Both the position numbers and the translations under genes were made by a program. DNA of 54,135 nt from an uncultured Saprospiraceae bacterium. Its GTDB lineage: Bacteria; Bacteroidota; Bacteroidia; Chitinophagales; Saprospiraceae. Position 1 is the first letter of the stretch; each line of letters opens with the position of its first letter. The stretch covers positions 1 to 54,135 of the forward strand of contig CAJQRD010000042.1 in the NCBI GenBank assembly GCA_905480605.1. Direction: 5' to 3'. The notes beneath the pieces are model-generated. The model ran no database searches and was not told the origin of the DNA. It was given only the letters and a program-made list of their open reading frames with translations. Of the stretch, positions 9,139-18,887 are shown piece by piece.

Positions 9139-10482
9139 TTATAATAACGTATTGATCATATCTGTTAATTCCTTATCGCTAGATGGTCTAGGAGCATCAG
9201 CTGTAACAACCTTACCTTCAGCGTCCAATAAGATAAACCTAGGAATTCCGTTAATAAGATAGTCTTTTACAAACTTTGTATCCCAACCATTGTCTGATAA
9301 CAATTGCACACCTTGAAGCTCTTGATCAGCAACCATAGTTTTCCACTTTTCTTCATCTTCTGGCACATCAACTGAGATACTAACGAACTCAACATTTTTA
9401 CCGTGGTATGACTTTTCCAATTCTTTTAAATGTGGAATTTCTGCCTTACATGGGCCACACCAAGTTGCCCATACATCGATATAAACATTCTTACCTTTTA
9501 AATCTTTAAGATTTACATTGTCACCCTTTACATTTTTGTATTCAAAACCAGGAGATACATTACCTTTTACCAATGCATTCATCTTTGTAAAGGACTCATC
9601 CAAATCTGCCAAGAGTTCACTATTTGTTGTCAATGCTTTCATTTTATCAACAGTACCTTTTAAATCTTCGATACCAGGAGACAAATAATAGCTGTTTAAC
9701 ATTTTAAGAACTTCATCCTTAATGACTCCACTTTCAACAGATGTTAGTTTATCTAAACACTCAGTAAGCTTTCCGTCCGTGAAATTAGACATTACAAGAC
9801 TGTTGTATTCTGGTACAGATAAGAAATCAGACTCATTGGTAAAGTTCAAGTTTTCAAACTGCCTGTTGTAAGCATCAGATACTTTGAAGTCTTCATCTTC
9901 AGCAAAATGCCGATGATAGGATTCAAACATTTGTTGTTTCAAATTAATAAATTCATATTTGATGTTTTTACCTTGAGTTTTTACAAAGTCCAAAGGAAGT
10001 CCAGCTTTTAACATTTGATCAGTATAAGCTTTCTCTCTTTTATTCATAACTTCAAGAAAACCATTCTCATCCATTAAGAATAAGTCCTTCATACCAAGTT
10101 CTTCATCAAAGTTCTGATCTAGATCAGACTTGTTTTTTAAGTAATTGTTTACTGTAGCGCCAATTCCAGAAAAAGTAAGGGTACTGTCAAACGCATTAAG
10201 ATCTGTATTTAAGACGGTTTCTCCGGGTGTCAAGTAAACCTTGGCTCCATTTCTTTTGTATCTTAAATCATAATATCCTGTACCACCTTTAACTGTGCCG
10301 GCAAAGGTGCCATCTGCTGCAAGGCCAAATTTTTCAACTTCACCATTTTTTCTTAGCATTAAAGTGTCACCAGTTGCATTTTCAATTTTACCTGAAAGTG
10401 AAATATCAATAACTTCAACTTCAGCAGGTTTACAGGCAAAAAGAAATATGAAAACTGAAAGTGACAATAGTATTTTTTTCAT
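9139..10482 (-). CDS. TlpA-type thiol-disulfide oxidoreductase lipoprotein (DUF4369 N-terminus)
   Basis: 447 residues. Signal peptide with lipobox LFAC (lipidated Cys17). An N-terminal DUF4369-like beta region (SLSGKIENATGDTLML) and a helical middle part are followed by an AhpC/TSA-thioredoxin domain with WCGPC at 341-345 and the cis-Pro segment NGIPRFILLDAEGKV. Such envelope proteins reduce or isomerise protein disulfides, with electrons from an inner-membrane DsbD/CcdA-type partner that is not in this window. The gene is 62 bases downstream of the S46 peptidase on the same strand, so they may share a transcript. Its own terminator follows. Confidence 0.9.
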   Translation of the reverse strand: MKKILLSLSVFIFLFACKPAEVEVIDISLSGKIENATGDTLMLRKNGEVEKFGLAADGTFAGTVKGGTGYYDLRYKRNGAKVYLTPGETVLNTDLNAFDSTLTFSGIGATVNNYLKNKSDLDQNFDEELGMKDLFLMDENGFLEVMNKREKAYTDQMLKAGLPLDFVKTQGKNIKYEFINLKQQMFESYHRHFAEDEDFKVSDAYNRQFENLNFTNESDFLSVPEYNSLVMSNFTDGKLTECLDKLTSVESGVIKDEVLKMLNSYYLSPGIEDLKGTVDKMKALTTNSELLADLDESFTKMNALVKGNVSPGFEYKNVKGDNVNLKDLKGKNVYIDVWATWCGPCKAEIPHLKELEKSYHGKNVEFVSISVDVPEDEEKWKTMVADQELQGVQLLSDNGWDTKFVKDYLINGIPRFILLDAEGKVVTADAPRPSSDKELTDMINTLL

Positions 10483-10544
10483 TTTTATTTATTTATAACA
10501 TTTTGTTTTTAAATCACTTCTAATATACAGAAGTTAAACAGATT

Positions 10545-12701
10545 CTATTTCTTTTTAGGGTGCACCAAGGTCATTTCCTTTACCAAATGTCCTGCGCCAG
10601 CAAATTTATCAACAACAAATAGTACATATCTTGCATCAACCATAATGTTTCGACAAATAGAGGAATCATAATTATAATCACTCATTGTTCCTTCCCATGC
10701 ACGATCAAAGTTTAGTCCAATCAAGTTGCCATGTGCATCAATTGCTGGACTTCCAGAATTTCCACCTGTAGTGTGATTGGTACCGATAAAGCAAATGGGT
10801 AGTTTTCCATTACTATCTGCATATTGTCCAAAGTCTCTGTTGTCATATAACTCCAACAACTTATCTTCAACATTAAATTCGTAATCACCAGGTACGTACT
10901 TTTCAATAACACCTTCCAGGTAAGTTACAGGCTGATATGTAACAGCATCACTAGGGTTGTAACTTTGCACCTGCCCGTAAGTTACACGCATTGTACTATT
11001 GGCGTCTGGATAGAATGTTTTATTAGGAAAAGTTTTCATCAGTGCATCCATGTAGATACGTTGCAAAGAGTCTAACTGAAACTGAATTCCGCTCAATGGT
11101 TTCGCAACTTTTGCATCAAATAGCTCTTTCCATTCTTTGCCAAAACTATAAGCAGGATCTCTTTTAATATGTCTTACTGCGGCATCAGGAGTCATTTCCA
11201 AAACAGCAAACATTCTTGTTGGATTTGCAAAAGATGTTTGGTTGTAGAAATTTACTCCCCGACCGTTGTCTAATCCGCTGTCAACATCACGTAAGCCCAT
11301 AAGTGAGCTGGGCACATAAGCTTTATCAACATTCATCACATACATCTCCGTCAATGCCCCAAATACTTCTTCGTCAATAGTTGCGTTGTAATCTTTGTAA
11401 AAGCCTTCAAGAAAAGGAATGATCCTTTCCTTATAGCTTTGGTATCCTTTCTCACCGTTCTCTTCATATGCAGAGACCAACCTTTGTGAAATCGAAACAA
11501 CTGTCATAAGTTCAATGTTTCTACTGGCAACTTCAGAATAATAGTCTCTAACGTATGCTAAAGGTGCTTGCTGTTTATACAACTTTTCAAATGTTGGAAG
11601 AATAGATCTGTAAGAACTATTCTTAGGCAGGGCAGCCATAAACTCTTTTTCGAATTTTTTCTTTTTGGCAATGCCTTTGGTTTTTTTTAAACCCTGACTT
11701 TCACCTATCCATTTTTTCCAGTAGTTGGCAACACGTGCAAATTTTGAGGCATACTTGATTCTTATTTCTTCATCGCTTCTCATATATTTATCGATGATGC
11801 CCAATGCTTTTTCACGAATGGAAATTTTTGCTGGGTTAAGATCATTTACGATCTGCTCAATTGCAGGAGACGGTAAGTATTCTTGAGTTCTTCCAGGAAA
11901 ACCAAATACTAAAGTAAAGTCCCCTTCTTCAACACCATCTAATGAAATAGGAAGGTGGTGCTTAGGTTGGTAGGGTTTGTTATCAGGAGAATAATCAGCA
12001 GGTAAATTGTCTGGTCCGGCATAAATTCTAAACAAAGAAAAATCACCAGTATGTCTTGGCCAAATCCAATTGTCTGTGTCAGCACCAAACTTACCAATTG
12101 ATTCAGGTGGTGCTCCCACCAATCTGATGTCTCTGTATGTTGTTGTTTTAAAAGCAAAGTATTGATTGCCATTAAAAAAAGGCCTCACATAAACGTCTTG
12201 ATAGTTTTCTCTTTGAATATCATCGGTTACTTTTTTTAAGTTTTTATCAACCACTGATTGACGTTCAGAAACACTCATCTTTTCAGTTACGCCCATTAAT
12301 GCACCTATGGTTACATCGATTATTTCATTTATAAATGTCGCTGTCAACCCTGGGTTTTCCAATTCTTCCTCTTTGGACATCGCCCAAAATCCATTTTTCA
12401 AATAGTTGTTTTCCAATGAACTGTGTGATTGAATTTGACCATATCCACAGTGATGGTTCGTCAGCAAAAGTCCATTCGAAGAAATAACTTCTGATGTACA
12501 AAATCCACCGAAGTGAACGATTGCATCTTTCAAAGACCCTTTGTTGACGCTGTAAATATCTTCTGCAGTTAACTTCATTCCCATCTTCTGCATTTCTGCT
12601 TCATTAAGGCTTTTGAGTAGCATTGGCAACCACATTCCTTCACCTGCAATTGCAAATTGAGACATTACCATTATCATTGCTCCAATAAAAACTTTCTTCA
12701 T
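10545..12701 (-). CDS. S46-family dipeptidyl-peptidase (DPP7/DPP11-like)
   Basis: 718 residues, the usual family length. Signal peptide 1-19, mature start GEGMWLP. The catalytic triad is visible: His84 in TNHHCGYG, Asp in GADTDNWIWPRH, and Ser649 in TGGNSGSPAID. S46 enzymes remove dipeptides from oligopeptides in the periplasm and supply amino acids in asaccharolytic Bacteroidota. Arg667 (NFDRAWEG) lies 18 residues after the catalytic Ser, the same spacing as the Arg that gives Porphyromonas DPP11 its preference for Asp/Glu at P1, so acidic-residue specificity is my inference. No obvious promoter box is near the ATG. Confidence 0.93.
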   Translation of the reverse strand: MKKVFIGAMIMVMSQFAIAGEGMWLPMLLKSLNEAEMQKMGMKLTAEDIYSVNKGSLKDAIVHFGGFCTSEVISSNGLLLTNHHCGYGQIQSHSSLENNYLKNGFWAMSKEEELENPGLTATFINEIIDVTIGALMGVTEKMSVSERQSVVDKNLKKVTDDIQRENYQDVYVRPFFNGNQYFAFKTTTYRDIRLVGAPPESIGKFGADTDNWIWPRHTGDFSLFRIYAGPDNLPADYSPDNKPYQPKHHLPISLDGVEEGDFTLVFGFPGRTQEYLPSPAIEQIVNDLNPAKISIREKALGIIDKYMRSDEEIRIKYASKFARVANYWKKWIGESQGLKKTKGIAKKKKFEKEFMAALPKNSSYRSILPTFEKLYKQQAPLAYVRDYYSEVASRNIELMTVVSISQRLVSAYEENGEKGYQSYKERIIPFLEGFYKDYNATIDEEVFGALTEMYVMNVDKAYVPSSLMGLRDVDSGLDNGRGVNFYNQTSFANPTRMFAVLEMTPDAAVRHIKRDPAYSFGKEWKELFDAKVAKPLSGIQFQLDSLQRIYMDALMKTFPNKTFYPDANSTMRVTYGQVQSYNPSDAVTYQPVTYLEGVIEKYVPGDYEFNVEDKLLELYDNRDFGQYADSNGKLPICFIGTNHTTGGNSGSPAIDAHGNLIGLNFDRAWEGTMSDYNYDSSICRNIMVDARYVLFVVDKFAGAGHLVKEMTLVHPKKK

Positions 12702-12803
12702 GTTATGTTAAATTTTTAATTTTTCTAATTCTCTCTCAATTTAGAAAATTTGCTTATAATTAAATATTATATAGGTTTTTTTATGAAGAGTTTATAATAA
12801 ATA

Positions 12804-13505
12804 ATGGATTTCTTATTCAAACAAGCGTCTTTTCATCCTTTTGGTATGCTCCATGTGCTGCCTCTTGTTATTATTTTTTGTATTGGATTTACCGGTATTT
12901 TATTTGCAAAGTCTCAACTTAAAAGAGAAGGACAAAAGAATTTGATTTTTGGAATTTCATTAATTCCACTGATTGGTTATTTATCCAATGTTATTTTTCC
13001 CTTGATAGAAGGTGACTTTAATCTTCAAGAAGACTTGCCAGTTCACGTTTGTCGAGTACTAGCCATTGCAACTCCGGTTGTAATTTGGTACAACAAAAGA
13101 TATTGGATGCGTATTTTTTATTTTTGGATTTTAGCAGGCACACTCAATGCTAACATTACGCCTGATGTCGAGTATACATTTCCTCATTGGACCTATTTTA
13201 ATTATTGGATGGTGCACAGTTTTCTAGTAATAATTCCAATATATTATGTGTTTGTATTTAAAATGAAAATCACTTTTAATGATTTGAAGAATGCATTTTG
13301 GTTGGCGAACATATTTTTAATTTCTACCTACTTTATAAATGTGTTGTTGGGCTCAAATTATATGTATAGTCGAGCTAAGCCAACAGCAGCAACAATCTTG
13401 GACGTAATGGGACCTTGGCCAGTATATTTGATTACTGGACAATTGTTGGCTTTAATACTTTTTTTCTTGCTGTATTTACCTTTTTATTTTAATGCCAGGC
13501 GTTAG
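12804..13505 (+). CDS. YwaF/TIGR02206-family integral membrane protein
   Basis: 233 residues with about seven hydrophobic helices and the features of the TIGR02206 (Bacillus YwaF) family: an early HPFGMLHVLPL, the central LPVHVCRVLAIATPVVI, FPHWTYFNYWMVHSFLVI, and the late GSNYMYSRAKPTAATILDVM with GPWPVYL. The family has no established function. The gene is divergent from the S46 peptidase and followed by a palindromic repeat element rather than by an operon partner. Confidence 0.85.
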   Translation: MDFLFKQASFHPFGMLHVLPLVIIFCIGFTGILFAKSQLKREGQKNLIFGISLIPLIGYLSNVIFPLIEGDFNLQEDLPVHVCRVLAIATPVVIWYNKRYWMRIFYFWILAGTLNANITPDVEYTFPHWTYFNYWMVHSFLVIIPIYYVFVFKMKITFNDLKNAFWLANIFLISTYFINVLLGSNYMYSRAKPTAATILDVMGPWPVYLITGQLLALILFFLLYLPFYFNARR

Positions 13506-13551
13506 GTTATCACCTTGTTTAAGAAATATTTTATTCAATATTAAGTAGTGT

Positions 13552-13724
13552 ACTCACCCCGAATTTCGTTTTACGAAATCCACCCCTCTCTATTCTAAAG
13601 AGGGCAAGAGTCAGTTCTTGCTTATTGTTTTTAAATGCATTGAATCCTTCAATCTCGTTATTGCTCAATTCCCTTCTTTTCAAAAAGCGAGGGGTGGTTT
13701 TTCGGAAAAAATCGGGTTGAGTGA
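13552..13724. repeat. Palindromic, MITE-like intergenic repeat with long imperfect inverted ends
   Basis: The left end (ACTCACCCCGAATTTCG..., 13552-13612) and the right end (...ATCGGGTTGAGTG, about 13660-13724) are inverted, diverged copies of each other over roughly 60 bases; both contain GAGGGGTGG followed by a TTTCG segment when read outward. Each end also folds on itself: ATTTCG/CGAAAT, CCCTCT/AGAGGG and GCAAGA/TCTTGC. An 82-codon frame runs through the element but shows no protein-like pattern. Similar GGGGTGG-type spacer repeats are frequent in Bacteroidota genomes. No transposase is present, so any mobility would depend on factors elsewhere. Confidence 0.6.
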
Positions 13725-13786
13725 AAGATAATGGATATGGGACCCCGTACCAAAAGCTTAATCTATAACATTGTGCCAAACGAGAA

Positions 13787-14380
13787 TTACTTTTTCAACC
13801 ACATCCGCATTAATATAAACCCAGTTAAAGCTCCTCCAAGGTGAGCCCAGTTGGCAACACCATTATCTGCACCTGACATACCAGAATAGAGATCCATAGC
13901 AACATAAGCTATGGCCAAATATTTTGCTTTAATAGGGATCGGCGGAAATAGCAACATTAACTTGTGATTGGGAAACATTACGGCATAAGCAATGGTGACG
14001 CCCATAATAGCACCTGAGGCACCAACCGCTCCTAGAAATCGTATTTGATTGTAACTAAAGTGCATGTAATATTGAATGGCAATATGTGCTACTAATGAAC
14101 CTAAGCCACAAAGTAGGTAAAGCTTTAAAAACTTTTGAGATCCAATAGCACGCTCAACCATTGATCCAAAGATGTAAAGACCAAACATGTTAAATAATAA
14201 ATGCCTAGGTGATCCATGACTAAACATATGTGTCACCAACTGAAAGGGTTTGAAGCGAGCATCTTGTGGCCAATACAAAGCAGGATCGGGCATGTAATTA
14301 GCCAATGCCGTTTGGTAAGCAATAAATACCAACACATTCAAAATAATAAGATGTTTTACTATATCTGTAATTGGAGGCAT
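13787..14380 (-). CDS. Rhomboid family intramembrane serine protease (mutL-linked)
   Basis: 197 residues, six membrane helices, minimal rhomboid core without extra domains. Catalytic Ser122 in GAVGASGAIMG and His180 in WAHLGG; HGSPRHLLFNMFGL (about 55-68) is the conserved loop-1/TM2 His-Asn region. It starts 13 bases after the mutL stop on the same strand, so it is probably translated from a mutL transcript. In other Bacteroidota mutL is often followed by this short rhomboid and then by the DUF6576 rhomboid plus the EEP gene; the latter two are found here at 0.7-2.6 kb on the opposite strand. Confidence 0.93.
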   Translation of the reverse strand: MPPITDIVKHLIILNVLVFIAYQTALANYMPDPALYWPQDARFKPFQLVTHMFSHGSPRHLLFNMFGLYIFGSMVERAIGSQKFLKLYLLCGLGSLVAHIAIQYYMHFSYNQIRFLGAVGASGAIMGVTIAYAVMFPNHKLMLLFPPIPIKAKYLAIAYVAMDLYSGMSGADNGVANWAHLGGALTGFILMRMWLKK

Positions 14381-14393
14381 ATTGTATTTTTAT

Positions 14394-16226
14394 TTATCCA
14401 AATTGTTTTTCTAAATCGGACAGCTCGTAATTGACAAAACATTTTTTTCCGATAGGACTAGTATAAGGGTTTTCACAAGCAAAAAGTTCATCTACAAGTG
14501 TTCTCATTTCCTCAACATCCAGTCTCTTACCTTTTTTAATTGCGGCACTTTGAGCCATAGCGCGAGCAAGATTCTCATTTTTTGAAATATCCAAATCCAA
14601 GTTGGAAGAATATTGATCAATCAATCTATCAACCAGGTCCTGCAAATTGTTGTCATTGAAACCAGAAGGAATGCCATGTACAACAAAGGTTTCTCCACCA
14701 AACGACTGTATATCAAAGCCAAGATTTTTCATTTCTTTTGCCAGTTCAGTAAATATTTCGACACGATCTTTCGGTATTTGTAGAGAAATTGGAAAAAGTT
14801 GTTTTTGTATCAACTCTTCTCCATCATTTAAGTTTAGTAAATATTTTTCATATAAAATACGCTGATGAGCCAAGTACTGATCAAGGATAAAAAACCCACT
14901 TTTTATTTGGACAATTATATAACTGTTATGAATTTGATAAGGCTCTTTTTCTTCGCTATCTAAAGGAAGAGTCTCAACCAACAAATCTCCAGAAGCTGCA
15001 CTGGGCATTGTGTATTCCTCCTTTGGGATATTTGATCTTTCATCTTCTTGGTCAAGCTCTCTTTGAAGTTCACCTTTATCCTCCATGCCATTATAAAGCG
15101 ACTGCCATTGTCTCATAACTGGAGCAGACCTTGTTGTCGATGCCATGGTGCTTGAAAATGGGCCATTGTTAGGACTATTTGGGTTTGACATTCTTATATC
15201 ACCATTTTCGTTTTCAAAATCCAGTTTTGGTGAAAGGCTGTATCGGCCCAAAGCATGTTTAATTGATACTTTTAAGTAATTGTAAATCAAGCGCTCATCA
15301 TCAAACTTAATTTCTTGTTTGGTTGGGTGAACGTTAATATCAATGTTTGAAGGATCTAACTCTAAGAACAAAACAAAAAACGGAAATTGATCGTCGCCTA
15401 TTAGCGTATCGTAAGCCCCAGAAATTGCATGATTAAGATAGTGGCTTTTAACAAATCTGTTGTTGACAAAAATATATTGCTCACCCTTTTGCTTACGTGC
15501 AATCTCAGGACTACCAATTAATCCTATTATTTTTAAGACATCTGTTTCTTCCTCTACTCTTAAAAGTTTTTGCTCATATGTTTTTCTGAACAATCCAAGT
15601 ATTCGTTTTTTTACAGATCCAGCCAATAAGTTATAAATCTCATTTTCGTTGTGAATAAACTTGAATCTTACATCGGGATAAGAAAGCGCAATGTGTTTGA
15701 ATTCTTCGGTAATATATTTTAATTCAACTGAGTCGGTCTTCAAGAATTTTCTACGTGCTGGAACGTTAAAAAACAAGTTTTTAACTGCAATAGAAGTGCC
15801 TTTTTCGGCTTGACAATATGATTGTTCAATTATTTCAGAAGTCTTAATAACGATTAAGTTGGCAACTTCTGACTCTTCAGTTCTTGTTTTCAATTCAACT
15901 TCAGCAATGGAGGCTATTGATGCCAAAGCTTCACCCCTAAAACCCATCGTTTTAATACTAAAAAGATCTTCTGCGGATTTGATTTTGGAAGTGGCATGGC
16001 GCTCAAAGCACATTCTTGCATCTGTTTCAGACATACCTTTTCCATTGTCAATTACCTGGATTAAACTTTTTCCGTAATTTTTGACAATTAAATTGATATG
16101 TGTAGCACCTGCATCTATTGCATTCTCCATCAATTCCTTCACAACAGATGCTGGACGTTGAATCACTTCTCCGGCAGCAATCTGATTGGCAATAGCCTCT
16201 GGCAATAAATTAATAATATCTGACAT
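14394..16226 (-). CDS. mutL: DNA mismatch repair protein MutL
   Basis: 610 residues. The GHKL ATPase N-terminus is complete: ELMENAIDAGA, VIDNGKGM, TMGFRGEALASIASI, then the MutL transducer domain with FVNNRFVKSH and DINVHPTKQEIKF. After a low-complexity Ser/Asn/Pro linker (about 340-420) comes the dimerisation domain. The endonuclease motif DQHA(x)2E is not intact (LDQYLAHQRILYE) and the C-terminal CPHGRP-type zinc motif is missing (TSPIGKKCF). So this MutL probably acts as a matchmaker without its own nicking activity; that is an inference from motifs. It is the first gene of a mutL-rhomboid unit. Confidence 0.97.
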   Translation of the reverse strand: MSDIINLLPEAIANQIAAGEVIQRPASVVKELMENAIDAGATHINLIVKNYGKSLIQVIDNGKGMSETDARMCFERHATSKIKSAEDLFSIKTMGFRGEALASIASIAEVELKTRTEESEVANLIVIKTSEIIEQSYCQAEKGTSIAVKNLFFNVPARRKFLKTDSVELKYITEEFKHIALSYPDVRFKFIHNENEIYNLLAGSVKKRILGLFRKTYEQKLLRVEEETDVLKIIGLIGSPEIARKQKGEQYIFVNNRFVKSHYLNHAISGAYDTLIGDDQFPFFVLFLELDPSNIDINVHPTKQEIKFDDERLIYNYLKVSIKHALGRYSLSPKLDFENENGDIRMSNPNSPNNGPFSSTMASTTRSAPVMRQWQSLYNGMEDKGELQRELDQEDERSNIPKEEYTMPSAASGDLLVETLPLDSEEKEPYQIHNSYIIVQIKSGFFILDQYLAHQRILYEKYLLNLNDGEELIQKQLFPISLQIPKDRVEIFTELAKEMKNLGFDIQSFGGETFVVHGIPSGFNDNNLQDLVDRLIDQYSSNLDLDISKNENLARAMAQSAAIKKGKRLDVEEMRTLVDELFACENPYTSPIGKKCFVNYELSDLEKQFG

Positions 16227-16494
16227 AGAAATTTTCTAACAACGAAATAAAATAATTTTAAGCAGTAATTGGGTAGCTTTTTTTCAACAGTTGTGGATAG
16301 ACTAAAGGAGCATAACACGTATTATAATTATGAAAATGTGTGGTCACTGTCTTCTTTAGACATAATTGTTTGATTGACAAATGTATCGATATTAAAAAAA
16401 AGTGTATTTGATAGGGGCCAACCAGGCCAATTGAGAATTGACGGGCCTCTTGACTTTTTCCATTATTTTTTGGAAATATTCGTTATGAGTGGTT

Positions 16495-16818
16495 CTAAAT
16501 GATAATTAAGCCCAAACTCTCTAAAAAAGTGGAGATTTTGTCAGATTTTAAAACAAAGTAGGTTACTACACAAAGAATAAGTATGATATAAACAAGTCTG
16601 AGGTTTGAATTTCTTGTTTGTCTGGCTCTGAAACCTGCATCACCATTGTACTTGTGGCGCATTCCTGTTCTGATACGTGCTTTTATTTGCTCTTCATCAT
16701 CTGATTTCTCGCCATATTGAGAGACCAATGCTTCTCTTTGTTCTTTAGCTTCATCATAAAACCTTGGCAAATAGTCAAACTGCCTGGGAGATATGCGTTT
16801 TCCAAAACCAAACTTCAT
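16495..16818 (-). CDS. Small basic protein with one C-terminal membrane helix, conserved upstream of mutL
   Basis: 107 residues. The first ~70 are charged and basic (MKFGFGKRISPRQFDYLPRF...RIRTGMRHKYNGDAGFRARQ), followed by one membrane segment RLVYIILILCVVTYFVL and a short tail. As a type II/tail-anchor arrangement the basic part would face the cytoplasm. I recall short proteins of this type near mutL/ribH in Bacteroidota, but no function is known. 268 bases separate it from mutL, with no convincing terminator in between. Confidence 0.75.
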   Translation of the reverse strand: MKFGFGKRISPRQFDYLPRFYDEAKEQREALVSQYGEKSDDEEQIKARIRTGMRHKYNGDAGFRARQTRNSNLRLVYIILILCVVTYFVLKSDKISTFLESLGLIII

Positions 16819-16991
16819 ATTTAATTGCGTTTTTGAAATACCAATTTAGAAAATCTTTACTTGTAAAAAGATGATTTATAAAGTAATATTGGCGTTTTGT
16901 GTTTAAAACTACTTAATGTTTGTACTTAGCCTTAAATAAATCTACCTTTGGAAGCCTAAATTAACCATGTTTTTATTTTAGATCTTTATAA

Positions 16992-18887
16992 ATGAGTGAT
17001 GTAATAAAACACGAATGTGGGCTGGCATTCATACGACTTTTAAAGCCTCTCCAATATTATTATGATAAATATGGAACGACGCTTTATGGTGTAAAAAAAC
17101 TTCAACTTTTACTTCAGAAACAAAGAAACAGAGGACAGGATGGCGCAGGGATTGCGACCATAAAAACACATATGCCCCCGGGTTCTAGATACATAAGTAG
17201 AAGAAGAAGCAATTCCCCTACCTACCTAGAGGAAGTATTCTCAGGAATATACAAGCACTTTAATGATTTGCCAGAAGAGAGACTTTCTGATGGTCCTTGG
17301 TTAAAAAAGAATATGCCATATACTGGTGAGGTGCTTTTAGGTCACTTAAGGTATGGTACACATGGGATCAATACGATTGAATCCGTACACCCATTTTTAA
17401 GGTTGAACAATTGGATTACCAGAAACTTAGTAATGGCTGGTAATTTTAATTTGACAAATGTCAATGAGTTATTTGAACAACTTATCTCATTTGGCCAACA
17501 CCCAAAAGAAGATTCTGATACAGTAACCGTGATGGAAAAGATAGGCCACTTTTTAGATGACGAAGTGGAAAAACTATTTTCATGGTACAAGGCAGAAGGG
17601 TATTCTAATGAACAAATTACAGATCTTATATGTGACCGATTGGATGTTAGAAGATTGTTACAAAGGGCGACAAGAAAATTTGATGGTGGATATGTAATGG
17701 CAGGTATGTTAGGTCATGGAGATGCTTTTATCTTGAGAGACCCTTCAGGGATAAGACCAGCATTTTATTATCAAGATGACGAAGTGGTTGTAATGGCATC
17801 TGAAAGACCAGCTATTCAAACTTCTTTTAATGTTAAATATAATACTGTTAAAGAATTACAACCTGGTCATGCACTGATTGTAAAAAGAGATGGCACTGTT
17901 ACGGAAGAAATGGTTTTACAACCTAAAAAAAGAACAGCATGTTCTTTTGAGCGTATTTATTTTTCAAGAGGCAATGACAGAGACATTTACCTAGAGAGGA
18001 AAAAACTAGGTGAATTATTGGCCAAAGAAACTTTGAAAGAAATAGACTATGATGTTGAAAATGCGATTTTCTCCTTCATTCCAAATACAGCAGAAGTTGC
18101 ATTTTATGGTCTTGTAGAAGGACTGCACAAAGAATTAGACCGCGTTAAAAAGGAGCGTATTTTAGCTTTGGGCGGTAAAGCAACAAAAGAAGAGATTGCC
18201 TCAATTTTCAGATTGACACCTAGGGTTGAAAAGCTCGCAGTAAAGGACGCCAAGATGCGTACATTTATTGCAGATGATAAGCACAGGGGTGGATTGGTAT
18301 CCCATATTTATGATGTGACTTATGGTCTGGTAAACAACGAAAAGGATACCCTGATTTTGATGGATGACTCTATTGTTAGAGGGACAACATTAAAGGACAG
18401 CATCATACAAATACTATCGACACTAAAGCCGAAGAAATTAATTATTATTTCTTCAGCTCCTCAAATAAGATATCCCGATTGCTATGGAATTGATATGTCA
18501 AAAATGAAAAACTTTGTGGCATTCAAAGCTTTGGTTGAAATACTTAAGGAATCAGGCAGAGAAAATCTTTTGGAAGAAACTTACGAAAAGTGTAAAGCAG
18601 AACTGCTCAAGCCAGACGAAGAAATTGGCAACCCAGTAAAAGAACTTTATGCCAACGTTACTTATGAAGAAGTATCGACAAAAATTGCACAAATAGTTAC
18701 ACCAAAAGGTTTTGGTCCTGAAATAAAAGTAATTTACCAAACGATAGAAAACTTGAGAGGTGCGTGCCCAGAAAACAATGGTGATTGGTATTTTTCTGGA
18801 GACTTTCCAACACCAGGAGGTATGAAAGTAGTCAACAAAGCATTTATCAACTTTATCGAAAATATAGACGCTAGAGCTTATAACTAA
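16992..18887 (+). CDS. Long-form amidophosphoribosyltransferase (PurF family)
   Basis: 631 residues, longer than classical PurF (~500). The N-terminal Ntn glutamine amidotransferase domain has its nucleophile Cys9 in KHECGLAF, with RNRGQDGAGIA, LLGHLRYGTHG and MAGNFNLTN. Eight residues precede the Cys, so processing is needed to free its amino group. The phosphoribosyltransferase domain carries the PRPP loop LILMDDSIVRGTTLKDSI and YPDCYGIDMSKMKNF. Classical PurF makes phosphoribosylamine in purine synthesis. Bacteroidota commonly carry this long paralogue as well as a standard PurF, so a role outside the main pathway is possible. The stop overlaps the start of the SDR gene by one base (TAATG), showing translational coupling. 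Confidence 0.88.
   Translation: MSDVIKHECGLAFIRLLKPLQYYYDKYGTTLYGVKKLQLLLQKQRNRGQDGAGIATIKTHMPPGSRYISRRRSNSPTYLEEVFSGIYKHFNDLPEERLSDGPWLKKNMPYTGEVLLGHLRYGTHGINTIESVHPFLRLNNWITRNLVMAGNFNLTNVNELFEQLISFGQHPKEDSDTVTVMEKIGHFLDDEVEKLFSWYKAEGYSNEQITDLICDRLDVRRLLQRATRKFDGGYVMAGMLGHGDAFILRDPSGIRPAFYYQDDEVVVMASERPAIQTSFNVKYNTVKELQPGHALIVKRDGTVTEEMVLQPKKRTACSFERIYFSRGNDRDIYLERKKLGELLAKETLKEIDYDVENAIFSFIPNTAEVAFYGLVEGLHKELDRVKKERILALGGKATKEEIASIFRLTPRVEKLAVKDAKMRTFIADDKHRGGLVSHIYDVTYGLVNNEKDTLILMDDSIVRGTTLKDSIIQILSTLKPKKLIIISSAPQIRYPDCYGIDMSKMKNFVAFKALVEILKESGRENLLEETYEKCKAELLKPDEEIGNPVKELYANVTYEEVSTKIAQIVTPKGFGPEIKVIYQTIENLRGACPENNGDWYFSGDFPTPGGMKVVNKAFINFIENIDARAYN

Noticed and set aside
13531-13779. 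An 82-codon minus-strand open frame
   Set aside because: It crosses a palindromic repeat, has no protein-like pattern and is explained by the repeat's structure.
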